From the NCBI RefSeq assembly GCF_001064145.1, contig NZ_JVOJ01000037.1:155142-219141 (forward strand): a stretch of 64,000 nucleotides of DNA, written 5' to 3'. Below the pieces are notes generated by a model that was given only the letters and a program-made list of their open reading frames with translations, had not been told where the DNA came from and searched no databases. Position 1 is the first letter of the stretch. Each line of letters begins with the position of its first letter. This document shows positions 51,001 through 59,661 of the stretch, piece after piece. This stretch comes from Sanguibacter keddieii. GTDB lineage: Bacteria; Actinomycetota; Actinomycetes; Actinomycetales; Actinomycetaceae. The position numbers were made by a program, and so were the translations under genes.

Positions 51001-51045
51001 GAGCCATGCTGATGTGGGGGTGGGGGCGGTGGGTGTGTGGAACAT
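48010..51045 (-). CDS. lacZ: Beta-galactosidase (glycoside hydrolase family 2)
   Basis: 1011 residues from the ATG at 51045 behind GGAAGGTC. All LacZ domains are present: jelly-roll sugar-binding N-domain (LDGTWEVAL...PSTLEAEG), immunoglobulin-like domain, TIM barrel and C-terminal Bgal small chain. The acid/base Glu is in MWSLGNES (about residue 455), the nucleophile Glu in LSCEYMHAMGNS (about 523). It splits lactose and related galactosides. No signal peptide, so cytoplasmic. The longer frame from 51177 runs into the divergent promoter region. Confidence 0.95.
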   Translation of the reverse strand: MFHTPTAPTPTSAWLSDPQTFAVNRLPARSTHRTNAPTQSLDGTWEVALTSSSRVALDSPTTTFDQEAVHSLPVPSTLEAEGLWPPAYVNIQMPWDGHENPQAPKPPEECRVALYRRTFTLHDSLQKSLSKQGRARLRFEGFATALYIWVDGIFVGYCEDGYTASEFDITSALTRSPDHEIVVACYEHSSASWLEGQDSWRFHGIFRSVSLVALPACHVAHLAANADYDAETGAGILNVTVDLKGTKADSTARAQLTDSSGTVVWSEHVPANDPSITLRAELDGVHPWTAEDPALYTLSLTIHDADGNDCETVTQRVGFRRFEILDSVFMLNGQRLIFRGVNRHEFNPCTGRTMSMEDMVTDVRLCKQLNINAIRTSHYPNDTRFLDLCDKYGLYVIDEANLETHGSWCTPGDIPTPATAIPGSKMEWEGACVDRVESMVRQDLNHASVLMWSLGNESFGGEVFRSMYRCCHELDNSRPVHYEGVTWDREFDDASDIESRMYALPDAIEEYLRDNPAKPYLSCEYMHAMGNSVGGLSHYTELERYPAYGGGFIWDLIDQALYHEPTAGSDGEFLAYGGDFEDRPCDWEFSCDGILFADRTPKPSAMAVKQLYSPVTLTPSIDGILIDAVVLPAPLTNLCVRARILANGAVVWEKEVAATGISRGRSTVSMGWPSELLADTKQEIVLEAALVISSDTAWCEAGHIVSVGQTAFSYPEQADMTPSGHATFTVGRWNIGMREGENEALLSRTAGGIVQWRRDDKAMVLFPPKLTTFRPLTDNDRGCGHGFDRSCWTTAGAYARCVNTTVEETGEGVVVTYDYRLAGIADVTVPVRYELRTDGTIRLTATYPGAHDLPTMPCFGIEWALPSSIDRLSFYGLGPVEAYADRLAGATLGVWSQSAAEGLAPYAVPQECGFHPGIRWCEVTDDDGHGLHVQAHGDLGVSLLPYSSAHIENARHWWELPEPSQRPATYLRLLTAQMGVGGDDSWGSPVHDEYQIDATEKQVLDVTLSLI

Positions 51046-51233
51046 GGTGACCTTCCGAATGTGCGACGTTGCGGTGGAGCGATCGTGCTCTGAGGTCAGA
51101 GTAGCCCGTCGATTACGTGAATGCAATGTGGTTACTGCGAGATGTTGATGTGATCTACATATCGTTGGTATTCGCAAGTAAATGCGTTACCTTAGAGGTG
51201 TCCAAGCAAGAGTTGCTTCGAAGGAGAGGGACC
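51046..51233. promoter_or_regulatory. Divergent lacZ-lacS promoter region
   Basis: 188 bases between two divergent genes. It includes an AT-rich stretch (51130-51185) with ATTCGCAAG and AATGCGTTAC that could form imperfect LacI-type half sites. Promoter boxes and operators could not be defined by eye. Confidence 0.4.
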
Positions 51234-52676
51234 ATGGCACACGAAGACAACGCGCAGAAGAGCTGGGTATCGCGAATCTGCTACGCGATCGGCAATCTGG
51301 GGCAGGCTGCGTATTACAACGCGCTCTCAACATTCTTTGTCACCTACTATGCGGCGCAGACCCTGTTCCGCGACTATGAGGAGTCCGAGGCCAAGGCGAT
51401 GATTGCGATCATCACCGCCCTCGTCTTCATTATTCGGATCGTCGAGATCTTCATTGATCCACTGCTTGGGAACTTGGTGGACAATACAACCTCGCGCTTT
51501 GGGCGATTCAAGCCCTGGCAAGTCATTGGTGGCGTTGGATCATCCATCCTCCTTTTTGCGATCTTCACCGGACTCTTCGGCCTCGTCAACGTGAACAAAG
51601 GAGTGTTCATTGTTGTTTTTGTCATCGTCTTCGTGGTCCTTGACGTCCTGTACTCCCTGCGTGACATCTCATACTGGGGCATGATTCCTGCGCTGTCCTC
51701 CTCCTCGCAGGAGCGAAGTGTGTACACCGCTCTCGGAACATTCACGGGCTCCATCGGCTACAACGGCGTCACCGCGATCGTCGTTCCCGTGGTTGGATTC
51801 TTCGGTGCTCTTGCGGGAGCTGGTTCTGAGAGTCAGGAAGGATGGACGGGCTTCGGTGCAGTCATCGCTATCCTTGGCATCGCCACCTGCTTGGCTGTCG
51901 CGTTTGGTACTCACGAGGAGGAGAGTGCCCTGCGTGATCCGTCCGATAAGTCCAACCCTCTGCAGGCGTTCCAGGCGATCGTGCGTAATGATCAGCTGCT
52001 GTGGGTTTCCCTCTCGTACGTCCTCTACTCGATCGCGAACGTTGCGACGACGGGCTTCATGATCTACTTGTTCAAGTTCGTGCTCCAAAAGCCTGGCATC
52101 TACTGGGTTGTCGGTATTATCGCCTTCGTCATTGGCCTGGCGGTCACGCCCCTGTATCCAGCGATCAATCGCCGCGTGCCGCGTCGCTACCTCTACCTCG
52201 GTGGCATGGTGCTCATGGCGAGTGCATACGTCCTGTTCATTCTCTTCTCGTCGAACCTGTTCGTCGTTTTTGTCGCCCTGGTTCTCTTCTACCTGCCTGC
52301 CACTTGCATCCAGATGACGGCGATCCTGACCATTACTGACTCTGTCGAGTATGGGCAGTGGAAGACCGGCAAGCGCAATGAGGCTGTCACCCTCTCGGTG
52401 CGCCCGATGCTTGATAAGATCGCCGGCGCCCTCTCGAACTCCATCGTCGGATTTGTCGCCATCGCGGCAGCTATGACCAACGACGTCGACCCCGCCCTGC
52501 TGACAACCGGAAATATTGAGACCTTCAAGACCGCGGCCTTCTACGCTCCCCTTGTGGTCATCATCCTGGCGTTCATCGTCTTTGCGCGAAAGGTTACCCT
52601 GACCGAGGTCAAGCACGGAGAGATCGTGTCCATCCTCAAGCAAAACCTGGCTCGCCCCGATGCTGCTGAAGACTGA
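51234..52676 (+). CDS. lacS: GPH-family sugar:cation symporter (lactose permease LacS-like)
   Basis: 480 residues with twelve predicted transmembrane helices. GPH markers: CYAIGNLGQAAYYNALSTFFVTYY at the N-terminus, DPLLGNLVDNTTSRFGRFKPW in the helix 2-3 loop, SLRDISYWGMIPALSSSSQER and VEYGQWKTGKRNEA. It should import lactose with a cation for the divergent LacZ. ATG 51234 behind GAAGGAGAGGGACC. It lacks the C-terminal IIA domain of streptococcal LacS. Confidence 0.9.
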   Translation: MAHEDNAQKSWVSRICYAIGNLGQAAYYNALSTFFVTYYAAQTLFRDYEESEAKAMIAIITALVFIIRIVEIFIDPLLGNLVDNTTSRFGRFKPWQVIGGVGSSILLFAIFTGLFGLVNVNKGVFIVVFVIVFVVLDVLYSLRDISYWGMIPALSSSSQERSVYTALGTFTGSIGYNGVTAIVVPVVGFFGALAGAGSESQEGWTGFGAVIAILGIATCLAVAFGTHEEESALRDPSDKSNPLQAFQAIVRNDQLLWVSLSYVLYSIANVATTGFMIYLFKFVLQKPGIYWVVGIIAFVIGLAVTPLYPAINRRVPRRYLYLGGMVLMASAYVLFILFSSNLFVVFVALVLFYLPATCIQMTAILTITDSVEYGQWKTGKRNEAVTLSVRPMLDKIAGALSNSIVGFVAIAAAMTNDVDPALLTTGNIETFKTAAFYAPLVVIILAFIVFARKVTLTEVKHGEIVSILKQNLARPDAAED

Positions 52677-52712
52677 ATGAATAAGCGCCCGATGAAGATG
52701 AGAATCGGGTGA

Positions 52713-52749
52713 GAGGCGGGGGATGTGCGAGCGTCCCCCGCCTCGTTTT
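52713..52749 (+). terminator. Terminator after lacS
   Basis: GAGGCGGGGGA pairs with TCCCCCGCCTC, followed by GTTTTA. Confidence 0.85.
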
Positions 52750-52797
52750 ACGCTCTTAGGGTTGTCTGATGAAATTCTGCGCAGGCTCCCTGATAGT

Positions 52798-52815
52798 TTT
52801 CAGGTAGCTTTCAGG
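52798..52815 (+). promoter_or_regulatory. Two TTTCAGG direct repeats in 11-bp phase upstream of the efflux operon
   Basis: TTTCAGG at 52798 and 52809, one turn apart, with a -10-like TATACA at 52832. Same word core (TCAGG) and phase as the three repeats upstream of the YccF gene at 10027, suggesting a shared response regulator. Confidence 0.5.
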
Positions 52816-52882
52816 GTTGTGGACTGTAATCTATACAGGCAGTGAGAACCATTGCCGATAAGCAGTCCTCAAGGAGTTTTCG

Positions 52883-53356
52883 ATGAAGAATCGCGCACAG
52901 ACGCGCGCCCTTGCCGTCATCGCCATCACCCTGGCGGCGGCCCTCAGCGCATGCGGATCGACCGGATCGTCCAGCTCGTCCGAGTCCACCAAGAGCCCGA
53001 GCGCGGCGGCCACCAACGCGGCCAGTAACGATCCCAACCTGGTGTTCGCTCAGTGCATGCGCGAGAAGGGCTTCGACGTGCCCGACACGGGCCTGACGCC
53101 CGACCAGGCCAAGGACCACGACCCCGCCTTCGATGCCGCGATCAACGAGTGCATGACGAAGGTCTCCGGCATGACCGGCGAGGACAACGTCGCGAACGAC
53201 CCCGCCGCGCGCGAGGCCATGGTCAAGGCAGCGCAGTGCCTGCGTGAGGCCGGATACGACGTGAAGGACCCGCAGGCCGGCGAAGGCATCAGCGTCAAGG
53301 ATATCCCCGAGGACGTGCTGAACAAGTGCTTCCAGCAGTCGGGGGCCGCCAAGTGA
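52883..53356 (+). CDS. Lipoprotein with duplicated CxREKG motif
   Basis: 157 residues. Lipobox LSAC (Cys24), Ser/Thr-rich linker, then two similar units, QCMREKGFDVPD...ECM and QCLREAGYDVKD...KCF, with Cys at 58, 90, 119 and 149. Each unit could form a disulfide. The ATG follows AAGGAGTTTTCG. It is the first gene of a four-gene unit with a MacAB-like exporter; the next start overlaps its stop. Likely an accessory or sensor lipoprotein of that system. I do not recognise a named function. Confidence 0.8.
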   Translation: MKNRAQTRALAVIAITLAAALSACGSTGSSSSSESTKSPSAAATNAASNDPNLVFAQCMREKGFDVPDTGLTPDQAKDHDPAFDAAINECMTKVSGMTGEDNVANDPAAREAMVKAAQCLREAGYDVKDPQAGEGISVKDIPEDVLNKCFQQSGAAK

Positions 53357-54426
53357 CGCGTCCGCGAACCCCACGCCCCGCGGCGCTCGCGATCCTGGCG
53401 ATCGGCGCGCTAACCCTGTCCGCCTGCTCGGGCACCAACGCGGATGCCCAAGCCCCCCAGTCCTTTGATGGTGCGACGGCGACCGTCACGAAGGGCGACC
53501 TGGTGGGGGAGACCACCGTCCAGGGAACCCTCCACTACGCCGACTCCTACACCCTCAAGAGCGCCTTCGAAGGCGTCGTCACAGCCCTGCCCACGCCCGG
53601 CACGACCCTCACCCAGGGATCGCACGTGTACACGGTCGCCGGCAACAACACGTACCTGCTCCACGGCTCCACCCCCGCCTGGCGCGCGTTCGAGGAGGGC
53701 ATGAGCGACGGCGAGGACGTCACCCAGCTGGAGACCTCGCTGTCCGAGCTCGGCTACTTCGAAGCCACCCCGAACGCCCACTTCGACTGGAACACGATCG
53801 CGGCGATCAAGAAGTGGCAGAAGGCCCTCACCCTGCCCCAGAGCGGTTCGCTGCCGCTGGGCACCGTCCTGTTTGCCCCCGAGGACCTGCGCATCGGTGC
53901 GCTCAAGGCCCGCGTCGGCGACAACGCGACGATGGAGACGGAACTTTTTGCGGCCTCGTCCTCGCGTCAGATCATCTCCGCGAACCTGAAGCTCTCCGAC
54001 CAGGCGCTCGGCGTCGTCGGAAACTCCGTGACCGTGCGCCTGCCCGGCTCAGCCGCTACGACGACCGGGACGATCACCTCGGTCGAGCCGCCTCGCGAAA
54101 AAGCCGGCGAGGAGGGATCCAAGGAGACGACCAAGGAACGCATCATTCCGATCACCGTCACCCCCGATGACACCTCCGCCCTCGACGGGCTGCAGGAGGC
54201 CTCGGTCTCCCTGGGCCTGACCTCCGAGACCCGTACAGGCGTGCTGTCCGTGCCCCTCGGCGCGCTCGTGGCCCTGAGCACCGACCAGTTCGGCGTCGAG
54301 GTCGTGGATGAGAAGGGCGAGATTCGCCGGGTTCCCGTCACCGTCGGCCTGTTCGCGGGAGACCGCGTCGAAGTGAGCGGCGACGAGATCGCCGAAGGCC
54401 AGCGCGTGGTGGTGCCCAACCGATGA
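53353..54426 (+). CDS. Efflux periplasmic-adaptor-like lipoprotein with peptidoglycan-binding domain
   Basis: 357 residues from GTG 53353 overlapping the preceding stop. Lipobox LTLSAC near residue 24. The membrane-fusion-protein layout is visible: a barrel-sandwich start ([20 protein letters not shown]), a PG_binding_1-like insert where the hairpin would be ([21 protein letters not shown]...AIKKWQKAL), and beta-barrel and C-terminal strands ([11 protein letters not shown]...RVVVPNR). It should link the ABC exporter encoded next to the outer face or wall. Confidence 0.85.
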   Translation: MTRPRTPRPAALAILAIGALTLSACSGTNADAQAPQSFDGATATVTKGDLVGETTVQGTLHYADSYTLKSAFEGVVTALPTPGTTLTQGSHVYTVAGNNTYLLHGSTPAWRAFEEGMSDGEDVTQLETSLSELGYFEATPNAHFDWNTIAAIKKWQKALTLPQSGSLPLGTVLFAPEDLRIGALKARVGDNATMETELFAASSSRQIISANLKLSDQALGVVGNSVTVRLPGSAATTTGTITSVEPPREKAGEEGSKETTKERIIPITVTPDDTSALDGLQEASVSLGLTSETRTGVLSVPLGALVALSTDQFGVEVVDEKGEIRRVPVTVGLFAGDRVEVSGDEIAEGQRVVVPNR

Positions 54427-55121
54427 GCCACATCCTGCAACTGACCGACGTGCACCGGTCCTTCGGCAGCCCGCCTGTGCACGCCTGTAACGGAGTGTCC
54501 CTGGCCGTCGACGAGGGCGAGTTCGTCGCCATCGTCGGGCCGTCCGGCTCCGGAAAATCCACCCTGCTCAACCTCATCGGAACGCTCGACCGGCCCACCT
54601 CGGGCAGCGTGTGTATCAACGGGACGGACGTGTCCTCCCTGCGCGACACCGAACTGTCGGGTGTGCGCTCCTCGCTGATCGGATTCGTGTTCCAGCAGTT
54701 CCACCTCACCGCCGGTGTGTCCGCCTTGGATAACGTGGCCGACGGGCTGCTCTACCGGGGCGTGCCCCGCGCCAAGCGCCGCGAGGCCGCGCGTGAGGCC
54801 CTGACCCGCGTGGGCCTCGGGCACCGTATGGACCACAAGCCCCACCAGATGTCGGGCGGCGAACGCCAGCGCGTCGCGATCGCTCGTGCGATCATCGGGC
54901 ACCCTGCCCTGCTGCTGGCCGACGAGCCCACCGGCAACCTTGACTCGCGCTCGGGCGCGTCCATCGTCGCCCTCCTGCGCGAGCTCAACGAGGCCGGTAC
55001 CACCATCATCGTGATCACCCACGACAACGATCTGGCGGCCTCGCTGCCCAGGCAGATCGCCATCCGCGATGGCGAGATCGTCTCCGACTCCGCGCACCCG
55101 GGAGGTGGCCATGGCGAGTAA
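54423..55121 (+). CDS. ABC transporter ATP-binding protein (MacB/LolD type)
   Basis: 232 residues. Walker [10 protein letters not shown] (39-47), Q loop FVFQQFHL, signature [14 protein letters not shown], Walker [18 protein letters not shown] overlap with the adaptor stop indicates coupling, and it overlaps the permease start region. Pairs with the permease at 55111 to form a tripartite efflux pump for peptides, antibiotics or lipoproteins. Confidence 0.95.
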   Translation: MSHILQLTDVHRSFGSPPVHACNGVSLAVDEGEFVAIVGPSGSGKSTLLNLIGTLDRPTSGSVCINGTDVSSLRDTELSGVRSSLIGFVFQQFHLTAGVSALDNVADGLLYRGVPRAKRREAAREALTRVGLGHRMDHKPHQMSGGERQRVAIARAIIGHPALLLADEPTGNLDSRSGASIVALLRELNEAGTTIIVITHDNDLAASLPRQIAIRDGEIVSDSAHPGGGHGE

Positions 55122-56319
55122 GAAGAACTCGGGTACCGGCCGCTCCGCGCTGCGTCTCTCGGACGTCGCTCGCCTTGGCCTGACGGGCCTGCGCGCCCGC
55201 CCCATGCGTGCCATCCTCTCGGCCCTGGGTATCGCGATCGGCATTGCGGCCATGGTTGGCGTCGTCGGCGTCTCCGCGTCCTCGCAGGCCCGCCTGCAAG
55301 AACAGCTGCGGGCGCTCGGCACCAACATGCTGACCGCGCGCAGCGGCGCGGACCTGTCGGGAACGGATCTCATCCTGCCCGAGGATTCCGTGGGCCGTAC
55401 CCTCATGATCCCGGGCGTCACCGACGCTGCCTCGACGTCGACGCTGAGCGGCGTCTCCGTGTACCGCTCGCGCCTGTCCGATCCGAACGCGACCGGCGGC
55501 ATCATCACGATGGCGGCCGACACGAACCTCCTGAAGGTCGTCTCTGGGACCATGAAGAAGGGCGCGTGGCTCAACGACGCCACCGCGAAGTACCCGGGCG
55601 TCGTTCTGGGATCGAAGGCCGCGCAGCTGCTCGGTGTTGTCGAGCCGGGCACCCAGGTGTGGCTGGGGGGCATGTCGTTCACCGTCCTGGGCATCATGGA
55701 TCCGGCACCCCTGGCCGAGGAACTCGATAACGCCGCGCTGATCGGCGTGTCAGCCGCGGGCACGTACTTCGACGCGGGCAAGACTCCCACGACGATCTAC
55801 GAGCGCTCCACCGAGGACCAGGTGGAGACCGTCCGCGAGCTCCTCGGACCCACGCTCGCCCCGCAGGGCGCCACCGGCCTGAAGGTCTCGCGCCCCTCCG
55901 ACGCGCTGGCCGCCCAGAACGCGGCCGATCAGACGCTCACGACGCTGCTCGCCGGCGTCGGATCGATCGCCCTGCTCGTCGGCGGCATCGGCGTGGCCAA
56001 CACGATGATCATCTCCGTCCTGGAACGCCGCAAGGAGATTGGCTTGCGCCGGTCTCTGGGTGCCAAGCGGGGACACATCACCGTGCAGTTCCTGGCCGAA
56101 GCCCTGCTCCTGTCCTTCCTCGGAGGACTCGCCGGATGCCTCATCGGTGCCGGCGTCACCTGGGGCATGTGCTACGTGTACGGCTGGCCGCCCACCCTGC
56201 ACTGGTGGGTGATCGCCGCGGGCCTCGGTGCCACTCTCCTCATCGGCGCCGTCGCCGGGCTCTACCCCGCGATCCGAGCGGCCCGCACGCCGCCCACAGC
56301 GGCGCTCGCCTCGCAGTAG
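55111..56319 (+). CDS. ABC transporter permease, FtsX/MacB family
   Basis: 402 residues from ATG 55111 (ATGGCGAGTAAG behind GGGAGGTGGCC). One N-terminal transmembrane helix ([23 protein letters not shown]), a MacB-like periplasmic core domain, then three C-terminal helices with the FtsX motif [30 protein letters not shown]. Last gene of the efflux unit. A hairpin follows. Confidence 0.93.
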   Translation: MASKKNSGTGRSALRLSDVARLGLTGLRARPMRAILSALGIAIGIAAMVGVVGVSASSQARLQEQLRALGTNMLTARSGADLSGTDLILPEDSVGRTLMIPGVTDAASTSTLSGVSVYRSRLSDPNATGGIITMAADTNLLKVVSGTMKKGAWLNDATAKYPGVVLGSKAAQLLGVVEPGTQVWLGGMSFTVLGIMDPAPLAEELDNAALIGVSAAGTYFDAGKTPTTIYERSTEDQVETVRELLGPTLAPQGATGLKVSRPSDALAAQNAADQTLTTLLAGVGSIALLVGGIGVANTMIISVLERRKEIGLRRSLGAKRGHITVQFLAEALLLSFLGGLAGCLIGAGVTWGMCYVYGWPPTLHWWVIAAGLGATLLIGAVAGLYPAIRAARTPPTAALASQ

Positions 56320-56336
56320 GTTTCCCACCCACAAAA

Positions 56337-56399
56337 GCCGTGGCCGGCTCGCCAACCCCGACACTGAGCGGGGGAGCGCGAGTCGGCCACGGCCTCGTT
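56337..56399. terminator. Bidirectional hairpin using the GCCGTGGCC/GGCCACGGC word
   Basis: GCCGTGGCCG (56337-56346) pairs with CGGCCACGGC (56385-56394), in the convergent gap to the acyl-CoA ligase gene. The 3' side continues as GCCACGGCCTCGTT, the GTGGC variant word. Confidence 0.7.
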
Positions 56400-56408
56400 C
56401 ATGGGGCG

Positions 56409-58292
56409 TCAGTCCTGCACGGGACCGCCGTAGATCTCGTCGATGACGGAGGCGAGGCGGCGCGTGGCCTCCATGCGCTTGACCTTCAGCGAGGGCGTGA
56501 GCAGGCCGTTCGCCTCCGTGAAGTCGGTCGTGAGGACCTTGATCTTGCGGATAGACTCGGCCCGCGAGACATGCTCGTTCGCCGAGGCCACAGCCTTCTC
56601 CAGGGAGGCCAGCACCTCGACGTTCGTGGCCGCCTCGGCCACGCTCATCGGGGGCAGCGAGTGCGCGGCGAGCCAATCGGGCAGCATCTCCGCGTCCAGC
56701 GTGATGAGCGCTGCGATGAACGGCCTCTGGTCGCCGACGACGAGGACCTGGGAGATGAGCGGGTGGGAGCGCATCGGGTTTTCGAGGGCGGCTGGGGCGA
56801 CGTTCTTGCCTCCCGCCGTCACGATGATCTCCTTCGCGCGGCCCGTGATGGACACGTAGCCGTCGCGGTCCAGGGACCCCAGGTCGCCCGTGCGGAACCA
56901 GCCGTCTTCGGTGAAGCAGGCGGCCGTGGCCTCGGGGTCGTTGTGGTAGCGCTGGAAAACACTCGAACCCTTGAGCAGGATTTCGCCCTCGTCGCTGATC
57001 TTGAAGGACATGGGCGGCAGGGCCGGGCCCACGGTGCCGATCTTGGACAGGCGAGGCGTGTTGACGGAGACCGGGCCGACCGTCTCGGTCAGGCCGTAGC
57101 CCTCCAGAACGGGGATGCCGACGCCGCGGTAGAAGTGCGCGAGCCAGGGGGCCAGGGGTGCGCCGCCCGAGACGATGTAGTCCGCGTTGCCGCCCACCAG
57201 GCGGATGATCTGCTGGTAGACGAGCTTGTCCGCCAGCGCATGCTGGGCCTTGAGCGACGCCGACGGGCCCTCTTCGGTGTCCAGGGCCTGGGAGTAGGCG
57301 ATCGCGACCTTGGCTGCCCAGCGGAAGATCTTGCGCTTGGGACCGGATGCCTTCGTGTCCGCCGAGTTGTAGATCTTCTCCAGGACGCGCGGGACGACGA
57401 GGAGGTAGCTCGGACGGAAGGACGCCAGGTCGCCCAGCAGGTTCTTGATGTTGGAGGCGTGGCCGAGGACGCCGTTGCCGCTGATCTGGAAGACCTGCAG
57501 GAAGCGTGCGAACACGTGGGCGAGGGGCAGGAAGAGGAGCAGGCGTGAGTTCTTGCCCGCCGCGATTTCCGGCATCCACGCGTGGGCGTTGAGGCACAGG
57601 TTCGTGAAGTTCTCGTGGCTCAGGACCGTGCCCTTGGGCGTGCCCGTCGTGCCCGACGTGTAGACGATGGTGGCGATGTCGTCCTTCGTGAGGGCGTCGG
57701 AGCGGGCGAGGACGCGCTCGCGCGGGGTGGCCGAGCCCTCCGCGATGAGGGTCTCGATGGCCTCCGAATCCAGGGAGAGCACGTGGGTGTTGTCGCGGTT
57801 TTCGCGTTCGGCGGCTGCGCGCACGATTTCCGCCATGGACACGGTCTCGGTGATGATGAGGTGGACGTCCGCGTCGACGAGGACGTGGGCGACCTGGTCG
57901 ATGGAGCTGGTCTCGTAGATGGGCACGGGGACGAGGCCGGCCGCCCAGCACGCGAAGTCGAGGAGCGTCCACTCGTAGCGGGTGCGGCTCATGATCGCGA
58001 CCCTGTCGCCGGGTTCGAGGCCGCGCGCGATGAGGCCGGCGGCGAGCGCGTGCACCTCGTCGTAGAACTCGCGCGCCGTGATGGAGCGCCACGTGTCGCC
58101 GATGCCGATCTTGCGCAGGATGAGGGGGCGGGTGGCGCCGCGCTGCACGCGTTCTTTGAGCAGGTGGGGGATCGTCGTGTGCTCGTCGATGCGCACCAGG
58201 ACGGGGGCGTGCCACTCGAGGGCTTCGGTGGTCGTCTGCGCCTGCGGCGTCTCGTCAATGGTGGACGAGGCCGGGGTTTCTTTGGCGGTCAT
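56409..58292 (-). CDS. Long-chain fatty-acid--CoA ligase / AMP-dependent synthetase
   Basis: 627 residues. ANL-superfamily motifs: P-loop IVYTSGTTGTPKGT, the LEGYGLTETVG adenine-binding loop, FRTGDLG hinge region and GRAKEIIVTAGGKNVAP. The C-terminal catalytic Lys region is NGLLTPSLKVKR. It activates fatty acids to acyl-CoA via an acyl-AMP. A 13-of-14 match to the recurrent word (58264-58277) falls in the N-terminal linker, read as Pro-Ala-Ser-Ser. Confidence 0.94.
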   Translation of the reverse strand: MTAKETPASSTIDETPQAQTTTEALEWHAPVLVRIDEHTTIPHLLKERVQRGATRPLILRKIGIGDTWRSITAREFYDEVHALAAGLIARGLEPGDRVAIMSRTRYEWTLLDFACWAAGLVPVPIYETSSIDQVAHVLVDADVHLIITETVSMAEIVRAAAERENRDNTHVLSLDSEAIETLIAEGSATPRERVLARSDALTKDDIATIVYTSGTTGTPKGTVLSHENFTNLCLNAHAWMPEIAAGKNSRLLLFLPLAHVFARFLQVFQISGNGVLGHASNIKNLLGDLASFRPSYLLVVPRVLEKIYNSADTKASGPKRKIFRWAAKVAIAYSQALDTEEGPSASLKAQHALADKLVYQQIIRLVGGNADYIVSGGAPLAPWLAHFYRGVGIPVLEGYGLTETVGPVSVNTPRLSKIGTVGPALPPMSFKISDEGEILLKGSSVFQRYHNDPEATAACFTEDGWFRTGDLGSLDRDGYVSITGRAKEIIVTAGGKNVAPAALENPMRSHPLISQVLVVGDQRPFIAALITLDAEMLPDWLAAHSLPPMSVAEAATNVEVLASLEKAVASANEHVSRAESIRKIKVLTTDFTEANGLLTPSLKVKRMEATRRLASVIDEIYGGPVQD

Positions 58293-58419
58293 GTCTGCTC
58301 CCTGGTCGCTAGCCGGTGAGCGCCGCGGGACGGGGCCAGCGGCGCAGCTGTTGCTTCCCCTATCCTACGCGCCCGTAGGGAGGGGGAGTAAAACCCTCAA
58401 ACTGTGGATGCTGTTTGTG

Positions 58420-58785
58420 CTACCTGACGTCGCCGTCAAGGACCTCAAGGAACTGATAGACAGATTCAGGTAGGGTAACTCGCCCTTGCCGCGCAGATTG
58501 CACGGCGAGTATGACAACCTGATCCTCCATCACAGCGAAAACGATGCGAAGCCGCTGGCGAAAACCTATCACCCGGATTGACGGGTGAAGATCGGGACGC
58601 GCTTCACCGCGATGAGGAAACTCAGCGAGACGGGACAGAAAATCGCGTAGGGCAGAGAGGTAAGCATCGGTTGTCTGTTCTGAGCCCGTGAGGGTCAGAA
58701 GCTCGCCGCGAAAGTTGACGAGGTCGCGGTATGCAGTATCGCCAATAGCAAGGCGTCGTTGGGGTGCCACTACTTCAGTCCCCAT
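58420..58785 (-). CDS. RelE/ParE superfamily toxin
   Basis: 121 residues. The fold pattern fits: a helical N-terminal half (YRDLVNFRGELLTLT...ALRDFLSRLAEFPHRG), then strands RVIGFRQRLRIVFAVMEDQVVILAVQSARQG. The conserved arginines in the C-half suit an mRNA interferase or gyrase-targeting ParE. The start ATG overlaps the last 16 bases of the upstream antitoxin gene. Chromosomal toxin-antitoxin pair. Confidence 0.82.
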   Translation of the reverse strand: MGTEVVAPQRRLAIGDTAYRDLVNFRGELLTLTGSEQTTDAYLSALRDFLSRLAEFPHRGEARPDLHPSIRVIGFRQRLRIVFAVMEDQVVILAVQSARQGRVTLPESVYQFLEVLDGDVR

Positions 58786-59066
58786 GCAGCAGTCAGCTCA
58801 TCGAGAGTGTGCGCAGTTTCCGGGTGCTCAAGGTAGTGTTCGAGGGCGGGTAGAGCATTCTCACGGAGCCACGTCTCGTATTCCTCGCGCTCGCGGGCTT
58901 CCCGCCGTGCTTCGAGGGCAGCGATTGCCTCTTCGTAGAAAGCGGGAGAGACCAGAACTGCGCGGGTCTGTGCGCCGCGCGAGCGCAGCTCGACGGGTTC
59001 GACTTGGGCTGCGGCGATGTACTGAGCCTGGTTCTGGCGAAAATCGGAAAGTGTAGCGGTAGACAT
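58770..59066 (-). CDS. Phd/YefM-type antitoxin
   Basis: 98 residues. N-terminal Phd-like DNA-binding fold (TATLSDFRQNQAQYIAAAQVEPVELRSRGAQTRAVLVSPAFYEEAI) followed by an acidic helical toxin-binding tail. Promoter/operator directly upstream (59067-59081). Translationally coupled to the toxin. Confidence 0.85.
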   Translation of the reverse strand: MSTATLSDFRQNQAQYIAAAQVEPVELRSRGAQTRAVLVSPAFYEEAIAALEARREAREREEYETWLRENALPALEHYLEHPETAHTLDELTAAWGLK

Positions 59067-59081
59067 GTACTAATTGTACAA
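59067..59081 (-). promoter_or_regulatory. Promoter/operator of the Phd/RelE-type operon
   Basis: On the coding strand TTGTACAATTAGTAC directly precedes the ATG. It contains the palindrome TTGTACAA with an embedded TACAAT -10 box and a further GTAC. The same TTGTACAAT element lies at the DinJ/YafQ operon (11145). Confidence 0.5.
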
Positions 59082-59154
59082 GTTGTTAGAGTCTGATGTG
59101 TAGCGTCAGGGTGGATGTTCATGACTGTGGGTGCCAGAACGACGTGATGTCCTG

Positions 59155-59502
59155 CTATTCCGCGAGCTGGTGCTGGATGAAGGCGTCGAGGAGCTCGTAG
59201 TCGAAGGGCTTGTTCCGGGGCTAGTGGGCGAGCGTTGTGCCGAAGTCTGTGCCGCGCTCGCGCATGACCTGCTCAAAGCGGATCATGGTTGCGCGCTCGG
59301 GAGCCATCGCCATGTGCGTGGACGCGGCCGAGAACCCGATGATGTACGTCCCGTGGTGGGTGAACATCGGCTGGTTCCACGCGATGCGCAGCTCCAGCTC
59401 CGGGAAGTTGTGTGAGACCCAGTCCAGCACGTCCACCATCCGCGCGTGATTATCGCCGTTCGGGATGGTCGCGAGGTACTCGTCGAGCGTTGAAATAGCC
59501 AT
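59155..59502 (-). pseudogene. DUF1801 (YdhG-like) protein gene interrupted by an in-frame TAG
   Basis: The first 93 codons (59221-59502) encode a DUF1801 domain: LDEYLATI, WNQPMFTHHGTYIIGFSA and APERATMIRFEQVMRERGTDFG. The frame meets TAG at 59221-59223 and then stays open in the same frame for 21 codons, ending with NKPFDYELLDAFIQHQLAE, the expected family C-terminus. So a single stop codon splits an otherwise intact 115-codon gene. A sequencing error, recent inactivation or readthrough could explain it. YdhG proteins are small domains of unsettled role, sometimes called iron chaperones. Confidence 0.75.
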
Positions 59503-59661
59503 ACGTCACCCTAACAACGCCCATGCACATCTGCGGCACGCGTGGTGATTGAAGCCTAGGCATTGGGCACTACGACGCGAACTGGTGTGCGATCAGGGGC
59601 ACCCGTAGATTCCCACAGGTGCCACTAAGAGAAATCACGGGCCGAAATGAATGAAAATAAT

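Noticed and set aside
59221-59223. Amber codon as pyrrolysine or programmed readthrough
   Set aside because: Nothing supports pyrrolysine use here and no readthrough element is visible; a point change or sequence error is simpler.
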